Notes under the pieces: model-generated | What the model saw: the letters and a program-made list of their open reading frames with translations, nothing else | What the model was told of the DNA's origin: nothing | The model's database searches: none | Part shown: piece by piece, positions 1-8,895 of the stretch | Layout of the letters: each line of letters opens with the position of its first letter | Position numbering within the stretch: position 1 is the stretch's first letter | Position numbers and translations under genes: made by a program | Origin: Cellulomonas sp. ES6 | GTDB taxonomy: Bacteria > Actinomycetota > Actinomycetes > Actinomycetales > Cellulomonadaceae | Direction of reading: 5' to 3' | Length of the DNA stretch: 64,000 bases | Assembly: GCF_030053835.1 (NCBI RefSeq) | Contig: NZ_CP125655.1 | Span: 3,410,001-3,474,000 of the forward strand

Positions 1-34
1 GGCCGAGGCCGCCCGCCTGGCCGCGACCGCCTGA
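1..34 (+). CDS. sucC: 3' end of succinyl-CoA ligase beta subunit (partial)
   Basis: Only the last ten codons are present, ending at TGA 32-34; they read [10 protein letters not shown]. The assignment rests on position: an open frame stops 44 bp before sucD on the same strand, and sucC-sucD is the usual order for the ADP/GDP-forming succinyl-CoA synthetase of the TCA cycle. The visible residues alone do not identify the protein. Confidence 0.7.
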   Translation, partial: AEAARLAATA

Positions 35-78
35 CGACCGACCGCACGCAGCGACGCGAGAGACGAGAGAGCAACCCC

Positions 79-975
79 ATGGCGATCTTCCTGACCGCGG
101 ACTCCAAGGTCATCGTGCAGGGCATGACCGGGTCCGAAGGCAGCAAGCACACCACCCGCATGCTCGCCGCCGGCACGACCATCGTCGGCGGCGTGAACCC
201 GCGCAAGGCCGGCACCAGCGTGGAGTACCCGCGCGGCGACGGCTCCGGCCTCACCGTGGCGATCCCGGTGTTCGGCACGGTGCGCGACGCCGTCGAGGCG
301 ACCCGGGCCGACGTGTCCGTGATCTTCGTGCCGCCGGCGTTCACCAAGGCGGCCGTGATCGAGGCCGTCGACGCGGGCGTGCCGCTGGTCGTGATCATCA
401 CCGAGGGCGTCCCGGTGGCCGACACCGCCGAGTTCTTCGCCTACGCGCAGGACAAGGGCGTGCGGCTGGTCGGCCCGAACTGCCCGGGTCTCATCAGCCC
501 CGGGAAGTCGAACGTCGGCATCATCCCCGCGGACATCACGGGGCCCGGCCGCATCGGCCTGGTGTCGAAGTCCGGCACGCTGACCTACCAGATGATGTAC
601 GAGCTGCGGGACCTCGGGTTCTCCACCGCCGTCGGCATCGGCGGCGACCCGATCATCGGCACGACGCACATCGACGCCCTCGCGGCGTTCGAGGCCGACC
701 CGGAGACCGACCTGGTCGTGCTCATCGGCGAGATCGGCGGCGACGCGGAGGAGCGGGCCGCGGCGTACATCGCCGAGCACGTCACGAAGCCGGTCGTCGC
801 GTACGTCGCCGGCTTCACCGCGCCGGAGGGCAAGACGATGGGCCACGCCGGCGCCATCGTCTCGGGCTCGGCCGGCACGGCGCAGGCCAAGAAGGAGGCC
901 CTCGAGGCCGCGGGCGTCAAGGTCGGGACCACCCCGACCGAGACCGCGGAGCTCGCCCGGGCGCTGCTGTCCTGA
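79..975 (+). CDS. sucD: Succinyl-CoA ligase alpha subunit
   Basis: Alpha subunit of succinyl-CoA synthetase, which makes succinate, CoA and ATP/GTP from succinyl-CoA in the TCA cycle. The 298 residues match the family's usual ~290-300. Visible marks are the N-terminal CoA-binding Rossmann domain ([15 protein letters not shown], from about residue 11), the [13 protein letters not shown] segment, and the catalytic phosphohistidine in [11 protein letters not shown] near residue 256. ATG 79 follows a purine-rich stretch (gagagacgagagag). It is probably co-transcribed with sucC and followed by a strong hairpin at 993-1036. Confidence 0.96.
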   Translation: MAIFLTADSKVIVQGMTGSEGSKHTTRMLAAGTTIVGGVNPRKAGTSVEYPRGDGSGLTVAIPVFGTVRDAVEATRADVSVIFVPPAFTKAAVIEAVDAGVPLVVIITEGVPVADTAEFFAYAQDKGVRLVGPNCPGLISPGKSNVGIIPADITGPGRIGLVSKSGTLTYQMMYELRDLGFSTAVGIGGDPIIGTTHIDALAAFEADPETDLVVLIGEIGGDAEERAAAYIAEHVTKPVVAYVAGFTAPEGKTMGHAGAIVSGSAGTAQAKKEALEAAGVKVGTTPTETAELARALLS

Positions 976-992
976 CGCGCACGCCGCGCCGG

Positions 993-1036
993 CCGCCCCG
1001 GCGCGCCCCGGGTCATCCCGCGGCGCGCCGGGGCGG
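993..1036 (+). terminator. Hairpin terminator after sucD
   Basis: Perfect 15-bp arms (993-1007 and 1022-1036) enclose a 14-nt loop that can form a further 4-bp stem (cggg/cccg). There is no U-tract, as is common in high-GC actinobacteria. It lies 18 bp after the sucD stop. Confidence 0.7.
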
Positions 1037-1075
1037 TTCGGCGTCCGGGGCCGTGCGGGCGGCGACCATGGGGCG

Positions 1076-2497
1076 GTGAGCAGCGCGCCCGGAACCCGTC
1101 CCCGCCCGCGACGCCGGGTGCTGGACGACTCGGCGCCGCCGCGGTTCTTCGTCAGCGACCTGGACGGCGCCCCGCGCTGGGTCGGCGGGTTGCTCGCCGG
1201 GCTGCAGGCGGCGCTGCTGTCGCTGCTCGTGGTGGTGCTGCCGTCGGTCGCGGCGTACGTGGCGACGTCCTCGGCGCCGGCCGCGTCCGGTGTGCCGTGG
1301 ACGCACGCCGTGTCGGTCGCGACCGGGCTGTGGCTGCTCGCCCACGGCGTGCCGATGACGCTGGCGCCGGGCGTGACGCTGGTGCCGCTCGGCCTGACCG
1401 CGCTCGCCCTGTTCGGCTGCTACGCGTCCGCCCGCCGGTCCGGCTACGCCACGCGGTCGGCGCTGGGCGCGGGCGTGGCGGCGTACACGGGCGTCGTGCT
1501 CGTCGCCGGTCTCGCCACCGGCGTGCCCCTGCTGCACATCGGCGCCGGGGTGCTCGGCGCGATCGTGCTCTCCGCCGTCGGGCTGGGGACCGGGCTGCTG
1601 CGCCGGCCGGAGGCGCCGCGGCTGCGCGACGTGCTCGAGCCGGTCCGCACCCGGCTGCCCGAGCCCGTGGCGCACGGCGTCGCGGCCGGGACGACCGCCC
1701 TGGCCACGCTCGTGCTGGGCGCGACGCTGCTCGCCGCGCTCTGGGTGGTGACGGGCCGGACCGCGGTGGCCGAGGTCGTGCGCGGCCTCGACCTCGACCC
1801 CGTCGGCGGGGCCGTCCTCGCGCTGGGGGAGCTCGCCTACGTGCCGACGCTGGTGCTCTGGGCCCTGTCCTGGCTGGTCGGGCCGGGGTTCGCCGTCGGG
1901 ACCGGGACGAGCTTCGGGATCGCCGAGGTGGACGCCGGTGCCCTGCCCGCCGTGCCGCTGCTCGGTGCCCTGCCCGCCCCCGACGTGACGGGCGGTGTGC
2001 TGCTCGCCGCGCCCGTGGTGACGGTGCTGGCCGGTGCCGTGACGGCCGTCGTGCTGCGTCGCCGCCTTGTCACGCAGCGCGCCCGGGACCCGTTCGTCGC
2101 CGGTGCGACGGCCGCCGCGACGGCGGGGCTCGGCGCGGTGCTGCTGGCGGCCCTCGCACGCGGGGGGATCGGGCCCGGCCGGATGGCCGACCTCGGCCCG
2201 GACCCGCTGCCGGTCGGGCTCGCCGTGGCCGCGGGGGTCGCGCTGGGCGCGCTGGTGGTGCTGCTGCCCGGGGACCGGCACGTGCGGGCGGCGGTGGCGT
2301 CCGCGCTCCGGCGCTCCCGCGACGCGGTCACCGGGCGGGGCGTGCGGCCGCCGGCCACGGACGGCACTGCCGCACGGGACGGCGCCGCGGCGACGGGCGC
2401 CGGTCCGGCGGGTGCAGCCGGGGCGGGTCCCGGCGCGGGCTCAACGGCGCGCGGTGCGGGCGGCACGCCCCGCGAGGACGGGGCCGGCGGGGCCTGA
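1076..2497 (+). CDS. DUF6350-type multi-pass membrane protein
   Basis: Integral membrane protein of 473 residues. A basic N-terminus (RPRPRRR) is followed by many hydrophobic segments, roughly ten, starting with GLQAALLSLLVVVLPSVAAYV near residue 43. The C-terminal ~70 residues are hydrophilic and Ala/Gly-rich. I assign DUF6350 from the topology and the position between sucD and purN, where this family is commonly found in actinobacteria. The function is unknown. The start is GTG 1076; a weak -10-like GACCAT lies 5 nt upstream, so expression may be leaderless. Confidence 0.8.
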   Translation: MSSAPGTRPRPRRRVLDDSAPPRFFVSDLDGAPRWVGGLLAGLQAALLSLLVVVLPSVAAYVATSSAPAASGVPWTHAVSVATGLWLLAHGVPMTLAPGVTLVPLGLTALALFGCYASARRSGYATRSALGAGVAAYTGVVLVAGLATGVPLLHIGAGVLGAIVLSAVGLGTGLLRRPEAPRLRDVLEPVRTRLPEPVAHGVAAGTTALATLVLGATLLAALWVVTGRTAVAEVVRGLDLDPVGGAVLALGELAYVPTLVLWALSWLVGPGFAVGTGTSFGIAEVDAGALPAVPLLGALPAPDVTGGVLLAAPVVTVLAGAVTAVVLRRRLVTQRARDPFVAGATAAATAGLGAVLLAALARGGIGPGRMADLGPDPLPVGLAVAAGVALGALVVLLPGDRHVRAAVASALRRSRDAVTGRGVRPPATDGTAARDGAAATGAGPAGAAGAGPGAGSTARGAGGTPREDGAGGA

Positions 2498-2537
2498 CGC
2501 CCCCGTGTGCCGTCCGGCGGCTCCGGCGACGCGGCCG

Positions 2538-3201
2538 TCAGGGTCCGCCGGTGATCCCGCCGGTGAGGTCGTCGAGCGCGTCCTCGTACGCGCGGTCGCA
2601 CGCGGCCTGCGCCGAGACGGTGAGCGCGCCCGACAGGCACTCCTGCCGGGCGGTCTCCGCCGGCCACAGGGCGAACGAGCCGAGCGTGCCCGCGCCGAGC
2701 AGGCCCGTGAGCGCCAGGCCCGCCACGAGCAGCGGCAGCAGGCCGCCGCGCATCCGCGCCACCGCGACCGCCCGCAGCGCCCGGATCCCGGTGACCACCG
2801 CGCCGGCCAGGAACGCCACGGTCGCGACGCGCCAGGGCAGCGGCAGCAGGCTGACCGCGACGCCCGCGAGCAGCCAGACGCCGAAGTGCCGCACCAGCCG
2901 GCCGACGCGCAGCACCGCCTCGGGGTCCGGTGGCGGCAGCGGCGGACGTGCCGCCCCGGTGCCCGTGCGGGCCGGCGGCAGCGCCGGCCGTGCCCCGGTC
3001 GCGGGGCCGGCGGGCATGCCTCCCGCCCCCGAGCCGGGAGACCTCGGCCACGAGACGGTCGGGGTCCGGCCGCGCGGCGCCGCGGTCGTCCGCCTCCCGT
3101 GCCTCGGGCGGCTCGCCGCCCTGCCCGGTGCGCGCCGGGGCGTCCTCCCGGGAGGGCGGGCGCTGCGGACCGGCCGGCGGCGGCGCGTAGGGGTTGCTCA
3201 C
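2538..3201 (-). CDS. Small membrane protein, apparently frameshifted
   Basis: The gene reads in two frames. GTG 3201 opens with SNPYAPPPAG, a hydrophilic Pro-rich N-terminus typical of small actinobacterial membrane proteins, and runs with good codon use to about 3025. The same product then seems to continue in another frame (ATG 3017 to TGA 2538, 159 aa). That part has PDPEAVLRVGRLVRHFG, three hydrophobic segments and the cysteines in ARQECLSG and AACDRAY. The switch lies at a G5 run around 3021-3030. The first frame has no nearby stop, so it is not a separate gene. A sequencing indel or a real mutation would both fit. GAGAAT six nt before the GTG suggests a leaderless start. Function unknown. 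Confidence 0.65.
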
Positions 3202-3241
3202 CACGGCATTCTCCCGCACGGCCCGGCTAGGGTGTCGCCCC

Positions 3242-3943
3242 GTGACCCCCGTCCCCGCGCCCGCGAGCCCGTCCGGCCCCGTCCCCGGCCCCGCCGTGGG
3301 CCCCGCGGCGTCCCACCGGCCCGGCACCCGCGCGGCGGGACGCGTCGTGGTCCTGGTCTCCGGGGCCGGCACCAACCTCGCGGCCCTGCTCGCCGCGCAC
3401 GGCACCCCCGGGTACCCCGCGCGGGTGGTCGGGGTGGTGGCCGACCGTGCGGGGGCCGGTGGCCTGGCGCTGGCCCGCGACGCCGGCGTGCCGACCGCGG
3501 TGGTGGCGCCGGGCGACTTCGAGGACCGCGGCGCCTGGGACCGGGCGCTCGCGGACGCGATCGGCGTGTTCCGGCCGGACCTCGTGGTGTCGGCGGGGTT
3601 CATGCGCATCCTCGGGGCCCCGGTGCTGGAGCGCTGGGAGAACCGGGTCGTGAACACCCACCCCGCCCTGCTGCCGTCGTTCCCGGGGGCGCACGCCGTC
3701 CGCGACGCGCTCGCGTTCGGGGCGAAGGTCACGGGCTGCACGCTGCACGTCGTGGACGCGGGCGTCGACACCGGACCGGTCGTGGCGCAGGTCGCGGTGC
3801 CGGTGCTGGACGGCGACGACGAGCCGACGCTGCACGAGCGGATCAAGGTCGCGGAGCGCGAGCTGCTGGTCACCTGGGTGGCCCGGGTCGTGGCCGAGGG
3901 GATGCGGGTGGAGGGCCGGTCGGTCACCGTCGGGCTCGGGTAG
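3242..3943 (+). CDS. purN: Phosphoribosylglycinamide formyltransferase (GART)
   Basis: Transfers the formyl group of 10-formyl-THF to glycinamide ribonucleotide, step 3 of de novo purine synthesis. Visible motifs are [15 protein letters not shown] (phosphate loop) and the catalytic Asn and His in [14 protein letters not shown] (N138, H140). The conserved Asp falls in [15 protein letters not shown] chose GTG 3242 over an in-frame ATG at 3194 because the ATG would overlap the divergent gene and TAGGGT lies 8 nt before the GTG. That gives 233 aa with an Ala/Pro-rich ~33-residue N-terminal extension. purH follows after a ZTP riboswitch. Confidence 0.93.
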   Translation: MTPVPAPASPSGPVPGPAVGPAASHRPGTRAAGRVVVLVSGAGTNLAALLAAHGTPGYPARVVGVVADRAGAGGLALARDAGVPTAVVAPGDFEDRGAWDRALADAIGVFRPDLVVSAGFMRILGAPVLERWENRVVNTHPALLPSFPGAHAVRDALAFGAKVTGCTLHVVDAGVDTGPVVAQVAVPVLDGDDEPTLHERIKVAERELLVTWVARVVAEGMRVEGRSVTVGLG

Positions 3944-3952
3944 GCTCGTCCC

Positions 3953-4035
3953 GGCCGTGACTGGCGAGAGGTGGAATCGACCACCGGGGAGCGGCCGCAG
4001 TTCCCGCCGTCGCACCGTCCGCCTGGGTGCTCGGG
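3953..4035 (+). promoter_or_regulatory. ZTP (pfl) riboswitch upstream of purH
   Basis: The segment carries the conserved blocks of the pfl/ZTP RNA: cgtgactggcg at 3956, a small hairpin (ggtgg...ccacc) running into ccggggagcg, and after a variable linker cgcctgggtgctcgg. ZTP riboswitches sense ZTP/ZMP, which builds up when 10-formyl-THF is short, and turn genes on. PurH consumes ZMP (AICAR), so the placement fits. Downstream, cgggtc and gacccg can pair with the latter abutting the gagg ribosome-binding site, suggesting translational control (inference). Confidence 0.92.
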
Positions 4036-4085
4036 TCCGACCACCGTGGCACCCGCCGTGGTGCCCGCCCGACCCGGAGGACCGC

Positions 4086-5720
4086 ATGTCCCACGCCAGC
4101 CTGCCCCCCGTCGCGCCCGTCGCCGACCCGACCGCGGACGCCACCCGGCGCCCCGTCCGCCGCGCGCTGCTGTCCGTCTACGACAAGGCGGGCCTCGTCG
4201 AGCTCGCGACCGCCCTGCACGGGGCCGGCGTCGAGCTGGTGTCCACCGGCTCGACGGCGGCGACCGTGGCCGCGGCCGGCGTCCCGGTGACGCGCGTCGA
4301 GGACCTGACGGGGTTCCCGGAGTGCCTCGACGGGCGCGTGAAGACGCTGCACCCGCGGGTGCACGCGGGCATCCTGGCGGACACCCGCCGGCCGGAGCAC
4401 CTGGCGCAGCTCGACGAGCTCGGCGTCGCCCCGTTCGAGCTGGTGGTCGTCAACCTGTACCCGTTCACGCAGACGGTGGCCTCCGGGGCGACGCCGGACG
4501 AGTGCGTCGAGCAGATCGACATCGGCGGCCCGTCGATGGTGCGCGCGGCGGCGAAGAACCACCCGAGCGTCGCGGTGGTCGTCGACCCGTCGGCCTACCC
4601 GGACGTCGTCGCGGCCGTCGGCGCCGGCGGCTTCACGCTGGCGGAGCGCACCCGGCTCGCGGCGCAGGCGTTCGTGCACACCGCGAGCTACGACGTGGCC
4701 GTGGCGTCCTGGATGGGGAACGTCGCGACGACGACGGACGAGGTCGACGGCGTCAGCACCGGGTTCCCCGCCTGGGTGGGGGCGACGTGGGAGCGCGCGG
4801 ACGTGCTGCGGTACGGCGAGAACCCGCACCAGCGCGCCGCCGTCTACACCTCCGCGCAAGGCCCGGCCGGGCTCGCGCAGGCGACGCAGCTGCACGGCAA
4901 GGCCATGTCGTACAACAACTACGTGGACGCCGACGCCGCGTGGCGCGCGGCGCACGACCACGAGGGCCCGGCGGTCGCGATCATCAAGCACGCGAACCCG
5001 TGCGGCATCGCCGTCGGCACGGACATCGCGGACGCCCACGCCAAGGCGCACGCCTGCGACCCGGTCTCCGCGTACGGCGGGGTCATCGCCGCCAACGGCA
5101 CGGTCACGCTCGCGGCGGCGCAGCAGATCGCCGAGGTGTTCACCGAGGTCGTCGTCGCGCCGGCGTACGAGCCGGAGGCGCTCGAGGTGCTGCAGCGCAA
5201 GAAGAACGTCCGCCTGCTGGTGGTCGAGGGCGCCCCGTCCGCCGTCGTCGAGATGCGCCCGGTGAGCGGCGGGCTGCTGGTGCAGCAGGTGGACCGCGTC
5301 GACGCCCCCGGCGACGACCCGGCGACGTGGACGCTCGCGGCCGGCGACGCGGCCGACGGGGCCACCCTGGCCGACCTCGCGTTCGCGTGGCGCGCGGTGC
5401 GTGCCGTGAAGTCGAACGCCATCCTGCTGGCGGCGGACGGCGCGTCGGTCGGCGTCGGGATGGGCCAGGTCAACCGGGTCGACTCCTGCCGGCTCGCGGT
5501 CGAGCGGGCGAACGCCGGCGGCGCCGAGCGGGCGCGCGGCGCGGTCGCGGCCTCGGACGCGTTCTTCCCGTTCGCGGACGGCCTGCAGGTGCTGCTCGAC
5601 GCGGGGGTGCGCGCCGTCGTGCAGCCCGGCGGCTCGGTGCGGGACGAGGAGGTCGTCGCGGCGGCGCAGGCCGCGGGCGTGACGCTCTACCTGACCGGCA
5701 CCCGGCACTTCGCGCACTGA
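4086..5720 (+). CDS. purH: Bifunctional AICAR transformylase / IMP cyclohydrolase
   Basis: Catalyses the last two steps to IMP: formylation of AICAR with 10-formyl-THF, then ring closure. The 544 residues hold an N-terminal MGS/IMP cyclohydrolase domain ([41 protein letters not shown]). The C-terminal transformylase domain shows [13 protein letters not shown] and [13 protein letters not shown]. The protein ends in [12 protein letters not shown] as the family does. ATG 4086 has a good site (cggaggaccgc). The frame is open further upstream, but that part overlaps the riboswitch and is not coding. Confidence 0.97.
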   Translation: MSHASLPPVAPVADPTADATRRPVRRALLSVYDKAGLVELATALHGAGVELVSTGSTAATVAAAGVPVTRVEDLTGFPECLDGRVKTLHPRVHAGILADTRRPEHLAQLDELGVAPFELVVVNLYPFTQTVASGATPDECVEQIDIGGPSMVRAAAKNHPSVAVVVDPSAYPDVVAAVGAGGFTLAERTRLAAQAFVHTASYDVAVASWMGNVATTTDEVDGVSTGFPAWVGATWERADVLRYGENPHQRAAVYTSAQGPAGLAQATQLHGKAMSYNNYVDADAAWRAAHDHEGPAVAIIKHANPCGIAVGTDIADAHAKAHACDPVSAYGGVIAANGTVTLAAAQQIAEVFTEVVVAPAYEPEALEVLQRKKNVRLLVVEGAPSAVVEMRPVSGGLLVQQVDRVDAPGDDPATWTLAAGDAADGATLADLAFAWRAVRAVKSNAILLAADGASVGVGMGQVNRVDSCRLAVERANAGGAERARGAVAASDAFFPFADGLQVLLDAGVRAVVQPGGSVRDEEVVAAAQAAGVTLYLTGTRHFAH

Positions 5721-5853
5721 GGTCGCCGCCGGCGGCACCGGCCGGGCCGGCCGACGGGACCACCGTCCGGCGGCCCGGCCCCCGCCGTCTGCCATGATGC
5801 AGCCGGACCGGCGACGCAGGGCCGCGGCGCGGGTCGGCGTGAGGGGAGGCGGC

Positions 5854-7083
5854 ATGCGGCGCGGGACCAACCTGCCCCGGATGGGGGACTTCAACCAGAC
5901 GGTGGTCCTCGACGTCGTCCGGCGCGCCGGCGGCGGCCTCGCGCGGGCCGACGTCGCACGGCGCACGGGGCTGTCGCCGCAGACCGTCACGAACGTCGCC
6001 CGGCGGCTGCTGGACCTCGGGCTCGTCGTGGAGGAGGGCGCCACCGCGCGCTCGGGGCCCGGCCGGCCGGGCACGCTGCTGCGGCTGAACCCGGTGAGCC
6101 GGTTCGCGGTGGGTGTCCACCTGGACCCGGCGACGATGACGTTCGTGCTGCTGGACCTGTCGGGCGCCGTGGTCGCGCGGCGGCAGCGCCCCACGCCGGT
6201 GCCGGAGGACCCGGGCGCCGTCGTGGACGGCCTGGTCGGGGAGATCGAGGGGCTGCTCGCATCCGCGGAGGTCGAGCGCGACCGCGTGCTCGGGGTGGGC
6301 ATCGCCGCCCCGGGGCCGATCGACGTCGACGCCGGTGTGGTGCTGGACCCGCCGCACCTGCCCGGCTGGCACGACGTCCCGCTGCGGGACGCGGTCGCCG
6401 AGCGGACCGGCCTGCTGGCGGTGCTCGACAAGGACGTGACCGCGGCGGCGTGCGCCCACCTGTGGCACCCGCAGGAGCGGTCGTCGGACTTCGTGTTCTT
6501 CTACCTCGGCACCGGCGTCGCGGTGTCGACGGTGCTGCACGACGAGGTGGTGCGGGGGGTCTCGGGCAACGCGGGGGAGTCCGGGCACCTGGTCGCCGAC
6601 CCGGACGGCGCCCCCTGCTGGTGCGGGCGCCGCGGCTGCCTGGGCGCGGTGCTGCGGGCGGAGGCGCTGGCGGAGCAGGGGCGCGCGGCGGGCGTCGCAC
6701 TGCCCGGCTGGGGCGACGGGAGCGACCCGCGCGCGGTCGACGAGGCCGTCTCCGCGCTGTGCGCCGCGGCGGCGGCCGGCCACGCCGGGGCGCGGGACGT
6801 GCTGCGCCTGGCGGGACGCCGCGTCGGCATGGCGGCCGGCGTGCTGACGGACCTGCTGGACCTGCCGGCGATCCTGGTCGGCGGCCCGCTGTGGGACCGG
6901 ATCGCCCCGTTCGCGGCGGACGCGCTCGCCGCGGAGGTCGCCGCGCACCCGGTCCCGGGCGGGCACCCGCTCACCGTGGCGTCGTCGGAGTTCGGGCCGC
7001 AGGTCGGGGCGGTCGGGGCCGGCTGCATCCTGCTGGGCCGGGCGTTCACCCCCCGGCCGACGGACCTGCTGCTGGTGAGCTGA
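5854..7083 (+). CDS. ROK-family transcriptional regulator
   Basis: 409 aa. An N-terminal winged helix-turn-helix (DVARRTGLSPQTVTNVARRL) is joined to a ROK sugar-kinase-like domain. The domain has a DKDVTAAACAHLW phosphate/sugar region and the zinc motif CWCGRRGCLG. Such proteins are usually repressors whose effector is a sugar or sugar phosphate. ATG 5854 follows gaggggaggc. Its 3' end overlaps the convergent oxidoreductase gene by 38 bp. The target is unknown; the nearest sugar operon (from 8896) is a candidate (inference). Confidence 0.88.
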   Translation: MRRGTNLPRMGDFNQTVVLDVVRRAGGGLARADVARRTGLSPQTVTNVARRLLDLGLVVEEGATARSGPGRPGTLLRLNPVSRFAVGVHLDPATMTFVLLDLSGAVVARRQRPTPVPEDPGAVVDGLVGEIEGLLASAEVERDRVLGVGIAAPGPIDVDAGVVLDPPHLPGWHDVPLRDAVAERTGLLAVLDKDVTAAACAHLWHPQERSSDFVFFYLGTGVAVSTVLHDEVVRGVSGNAGESGHLVADPDGAPCWCGRRGCLGAVLRAEALAEQGRAAGVALPGWGDGSDPRAVDEAVSALCAAAAAGHAGARDVLRLAGRRVGMAAGVLTDLLDLPAILVGGPLWDRIAPFAADALAAEVAAHPVPGGHPLTVASSEFGPQVGAVGAGCILLGRAFTPRPTDLLLVS

Positions 7084-8044
7084 CGGCCAGCAGCACCTTG
7101 CCGCGGGCGGCGCCCGACGCGAGGTGGTCGACGGCCTCGGCCGCGCGCTCGAGCGGCAGCACGCGCTCCACGGCCGGCACCAGCGAGCCGTCGGCGAGCA
7201 GGTCGCGCAGCCGGGCCAGGGCGGCCGGGTCGTCGCGCGAGACGACGCCCACCAGGTGCTGGCGGACGAACGGCGACAGCAGCGCGGCCCGCAGCTGGCG
7301 GGTGGTGCCGCCGCCGAGGACGTCGCCGCCGCCCTCGGCCCCGACGAGGGCCAGCGCGCCGCGCGGTGCGAGCAGCCGGCGCAGGTCGCGCAGCGGGTCC
7401 AGCCCGCCGGTGACGACCACGCCGTCGTACCCCGTGCCCCACGCGGACCGGTCGGACCGGTCCACCACCGACTCCGGCCCCAGCGCACGGACCGTCGCGG
7501 CCTTGCCCGGTGAGGTCGCGGCCGTGACCCGGGCCCCCGCGAGGACCGCCAGCCGCACCGCGAGGGACCCCACGCCGCCGCCGGCCCCGAGCACGAGGAC
7601 CCGCGAGCCCGCACCCACCCGCGCCGCCCGCAGGGCGTGCAGGGCCGTCGTCCCCGCGGTCGGCACCGCGGCGGCGTGCTCGGGACGGACCCCCTCCGGG
7701 ATCCGGGCCAGGGCGCGCTCACGGGTCAGCGCCAGCTCCGCGAACGCGGCCGGCGCGGTGCCGAGCACGGCGTCGCCGGGCCGCAGCGACGCGACCTCGG
7801 GCCCGACCGCCCGGACGACGCCGGCGAGGTCGCGGCCCAGCCCGTGCTCGCGCGGGGCCCGCACGCCGAACACCAGCCGGGCCACCGACGGCAGCCCCGT
7901 CATGAGGTGCCAGTCCGCCATGTTCACGCCCGCGGTCCCCACCTCGACGAGCACCTGGTCGCGCACCGGCGCCGGCGGGTCGGCCCGCCGCACCACCCGC
8001 AGCACCGACGAGTCCCCGTACCGCTCCCGCACCACCGCCCTCAT
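7046..8044 (-). CDS. Quinone-oxidoreductase-like NAD(P)H dehydrogenase (MDR family)
   Basis: 332-residue medium-chain dehydrogenase/reductase of the zinc-free quinone oxidoreductase type. A GroES-like domain comes first (VGTAGVNMADWHLM, LGRDLAGVVRAVG), then a Rossmann domain with VLVLGAGGGVGSLAVRLA for NAD(P) binding. No structural zinc cysteines are visible. The substrate cannot be told. ATG 8044 overlaps the stop of the XRE regulator (ATGA), so the two are translationally coupled. The gene is last of a three-gene leftward operon and runs 38 bp into the convergent ROK gene. Confidence 0.87.
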   Translation of the reverse strand: MRAVVRERYGDSSVLRVVRRADPPAPVRDQVLVEVGTAGVNMADWHLMTGLPSVARLVFGVRAPREHGLGRDLAGVVRAVGPEVASLRPGDAVLGTAPAAFAELALTRERALARIPEGVRPEHAAAVPTAGTTALHALRAARVGAGSRVLVLGAGGGVGSLAVRLAVLAGARVTAATSPGKAATVRALGPESVVDRSDRSAWGTGYDGVVVTGGLDPLRDLRRLLAPRGALALVGAEGGGDVLGGGTTRQLRAALLSPFVRQHLVGVVSRDDPAALARLRDLLADGSLVPAVERVLPLERAAEAVDHLASGAARGKVLLAVSSPAAGPSAGG

Positions 8045-8265
8045 GCCCGGTCTCCCTCCGGCTCGTACGCGAACACCTGGTCGATCGGCCGCCCCAGGGC
8101 GCGGGCGATCTGGAACGCCAGCTCGAGCGAGGGCGAGTACCGCCCCTGCTCCACGGCGATGACGGTCTGGCGCGTGACGCCGAGGGTCGCCGCGAGCTGC
8201 GCCTGGGTGAGGCCCTGCTCCGTGCGCAGCGCGCGGACCCGGTTGGTCACGGACGTGGGCCTCAC
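8041..8265 (-). CDS. XRE-family (Cro/CI-type) repressor, 74 aa
   Basis: A single helix-turn-helix protein: LRTEQGLTQ followed by LAATLGVTRQTVIAVEQG, then SLELAFQIARALG. Small regulators of this kind are often found next to a 3-4 TM DUF2178-like protein, as here. GTG 8265 overlaps the upstream TGA (GTGA) and its own stop overlaps the next ATG, so the gene is embedded in the operon. It probably represses its own operon through the twin palindromes at 8706-8770. The short length is normal for this group. Confidence 0.88.
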   Translation of the reverse strand: MRPTSVTNRVRALRTEQGLTQAQLAATLGVTRQTVIAVEQGRYSPSLELAFQIARALGRPIDQVFAYEPEGDRA

Positions 8266-8687
8266 CACGGGCCGACCCCCCGCCGGAACGCCACGAGCCG
8301 CGCGGCGGCGGACAGCACCGCCGACAGCACGAACCCGAGGTACAGCGTGTTGGCGATCCAGAAGTGGTCCGCCTCCCGCAGCGCCAGCAGGAGGGCCCCG
8401 ACGCCGCCGAGCACGAGGAACGCCTGGCCGACGTGCTCGCCGAGCCGCTCGATCTCCCGCTCCCGCTCGTCCCGGACCGCACGGTCGGGCGAGAGGGCGC
8501 CGAGCACGATCCCCGCGAGGATCCCTGCGGCCACCGCGGCCCCGACGGTGGCGAGCATCGGGCCGGCGTAGGCGACGTCCGTCAGGGCGCCGCCGTCCGC
8601 CCGCGTCAGCACCACGGCGAGGTAGGCGGCGTACCCGAGGACGGCGACGACGCCGTACGCCCAGGTGTTCTTCTCCTGGTAGGACAT
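8262..8687 (-). CDS. Small multi-pass membrane protein
   Basis: 141 aa with about four hydrophobic segments: WAYGVVAVLGYAAYLAVVL near the N-terminus, a middle pair, and TLYLGFVLSAVLSAAARLVAF at the end. Between them is a charged stretch rich in Arg and Glu (RDEREREIERLGEHVG). The layout resembles DUF2178-type proteins usually paired with small XRE regulators; the family name is tentative. ATG 8687 has gagggg as ribosome-binding site. It is first gene of the operon behind the twin-operator promoter. Function unknown. Confidence 0.8.
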   Translation of the reverse strand: MSYQEKNTWAYGVVAVLGYAAYLAVVLTRADGGALTDVAYAGPMLATVGAAVAAGILAGIVLGALSPDRAVRDEREREIERLGEHVGQAFLVLGGVGALLLALREADHFWIANTLYLGFVLSAVLSAAARLVAFRRGVGPW

Positions 8688-8705
8688 GGCCCCTCGCTCT
8701 CCGTG

Positions 8706-8770
8706 TGTCAAAGATGTTTGACATCGCGACCGTAGGGGCACCGTGGGCGCCGTGTCAAACATCTTTGACA
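8706..8770 (-). promoter_or_regulatory. Twin palindromic operators and promoter of the XRE operon
   Basis: Two 18-bp sites, 8706-8723 and 8753-8770, each TGTCAAA-N4-TTTGACA. The second is the exact reverse complement of the first and centres lie 47 bp apart. On the minus strand TTGACA (8758-8753) and TACGGT (8734-8729) form a promoter with an 18-bp spacer. One site covers the -35 and the other the start region. Binding by the XRE protein of this operon is inferred. Confidence 0.8.
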
Positions 8771-8810
8771 TCGCCCGGCGGCACGGGGGGTGCCGGGCGG
8801 GGGCGACCCC

Positions 8811-8841
8811 TTGACAGCAATTCATCCAGACGTTGTAGTTA
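8811..8841 (+). promoter_or_regulatory. Candidate promoter of the sugar ABC operon
   Basis: A perfect TTGACA at 8811-8816 is followed after 17 bp by TGTAGT, or after 19 bp by TAGTTA. The sequence is unusually AT-rich for this genome. It lies 55-80 bp before the binding-protein start, which has its own site (aaaggag). No clear palindromic operator was recognised. Confidence 0.55.
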
Positions 8842-8895
8842 TCGGGGTCCTGGCAGCGCCGCCACGGACCGTGCCCGTGGAGCAAAGGAGCATCC

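Noticed and set aside
1013..2281. 422-codon open frame on the minus strand opposite the DUF6350 gene, rich in His, Gln, Arg
   Set aside because: Composition is that of an antisense shadow; the plus-strand frame encodes a coherent membrane protein with normal codon use.
3194..3241. ATG 3194 as purN start
   Set aside because: It would overlap the divergent gene start at 3201 and the -10 box at 3228; GTG 3242 fits better.
8041..8687. Toxin-antitoxin pair (small membrane protein with XRE protein)
   Set aside because: The layout matches the common DUF2178-like plus XRE regulator pair and the operon also holds an oxidoreductase; nothing points to toxicity.
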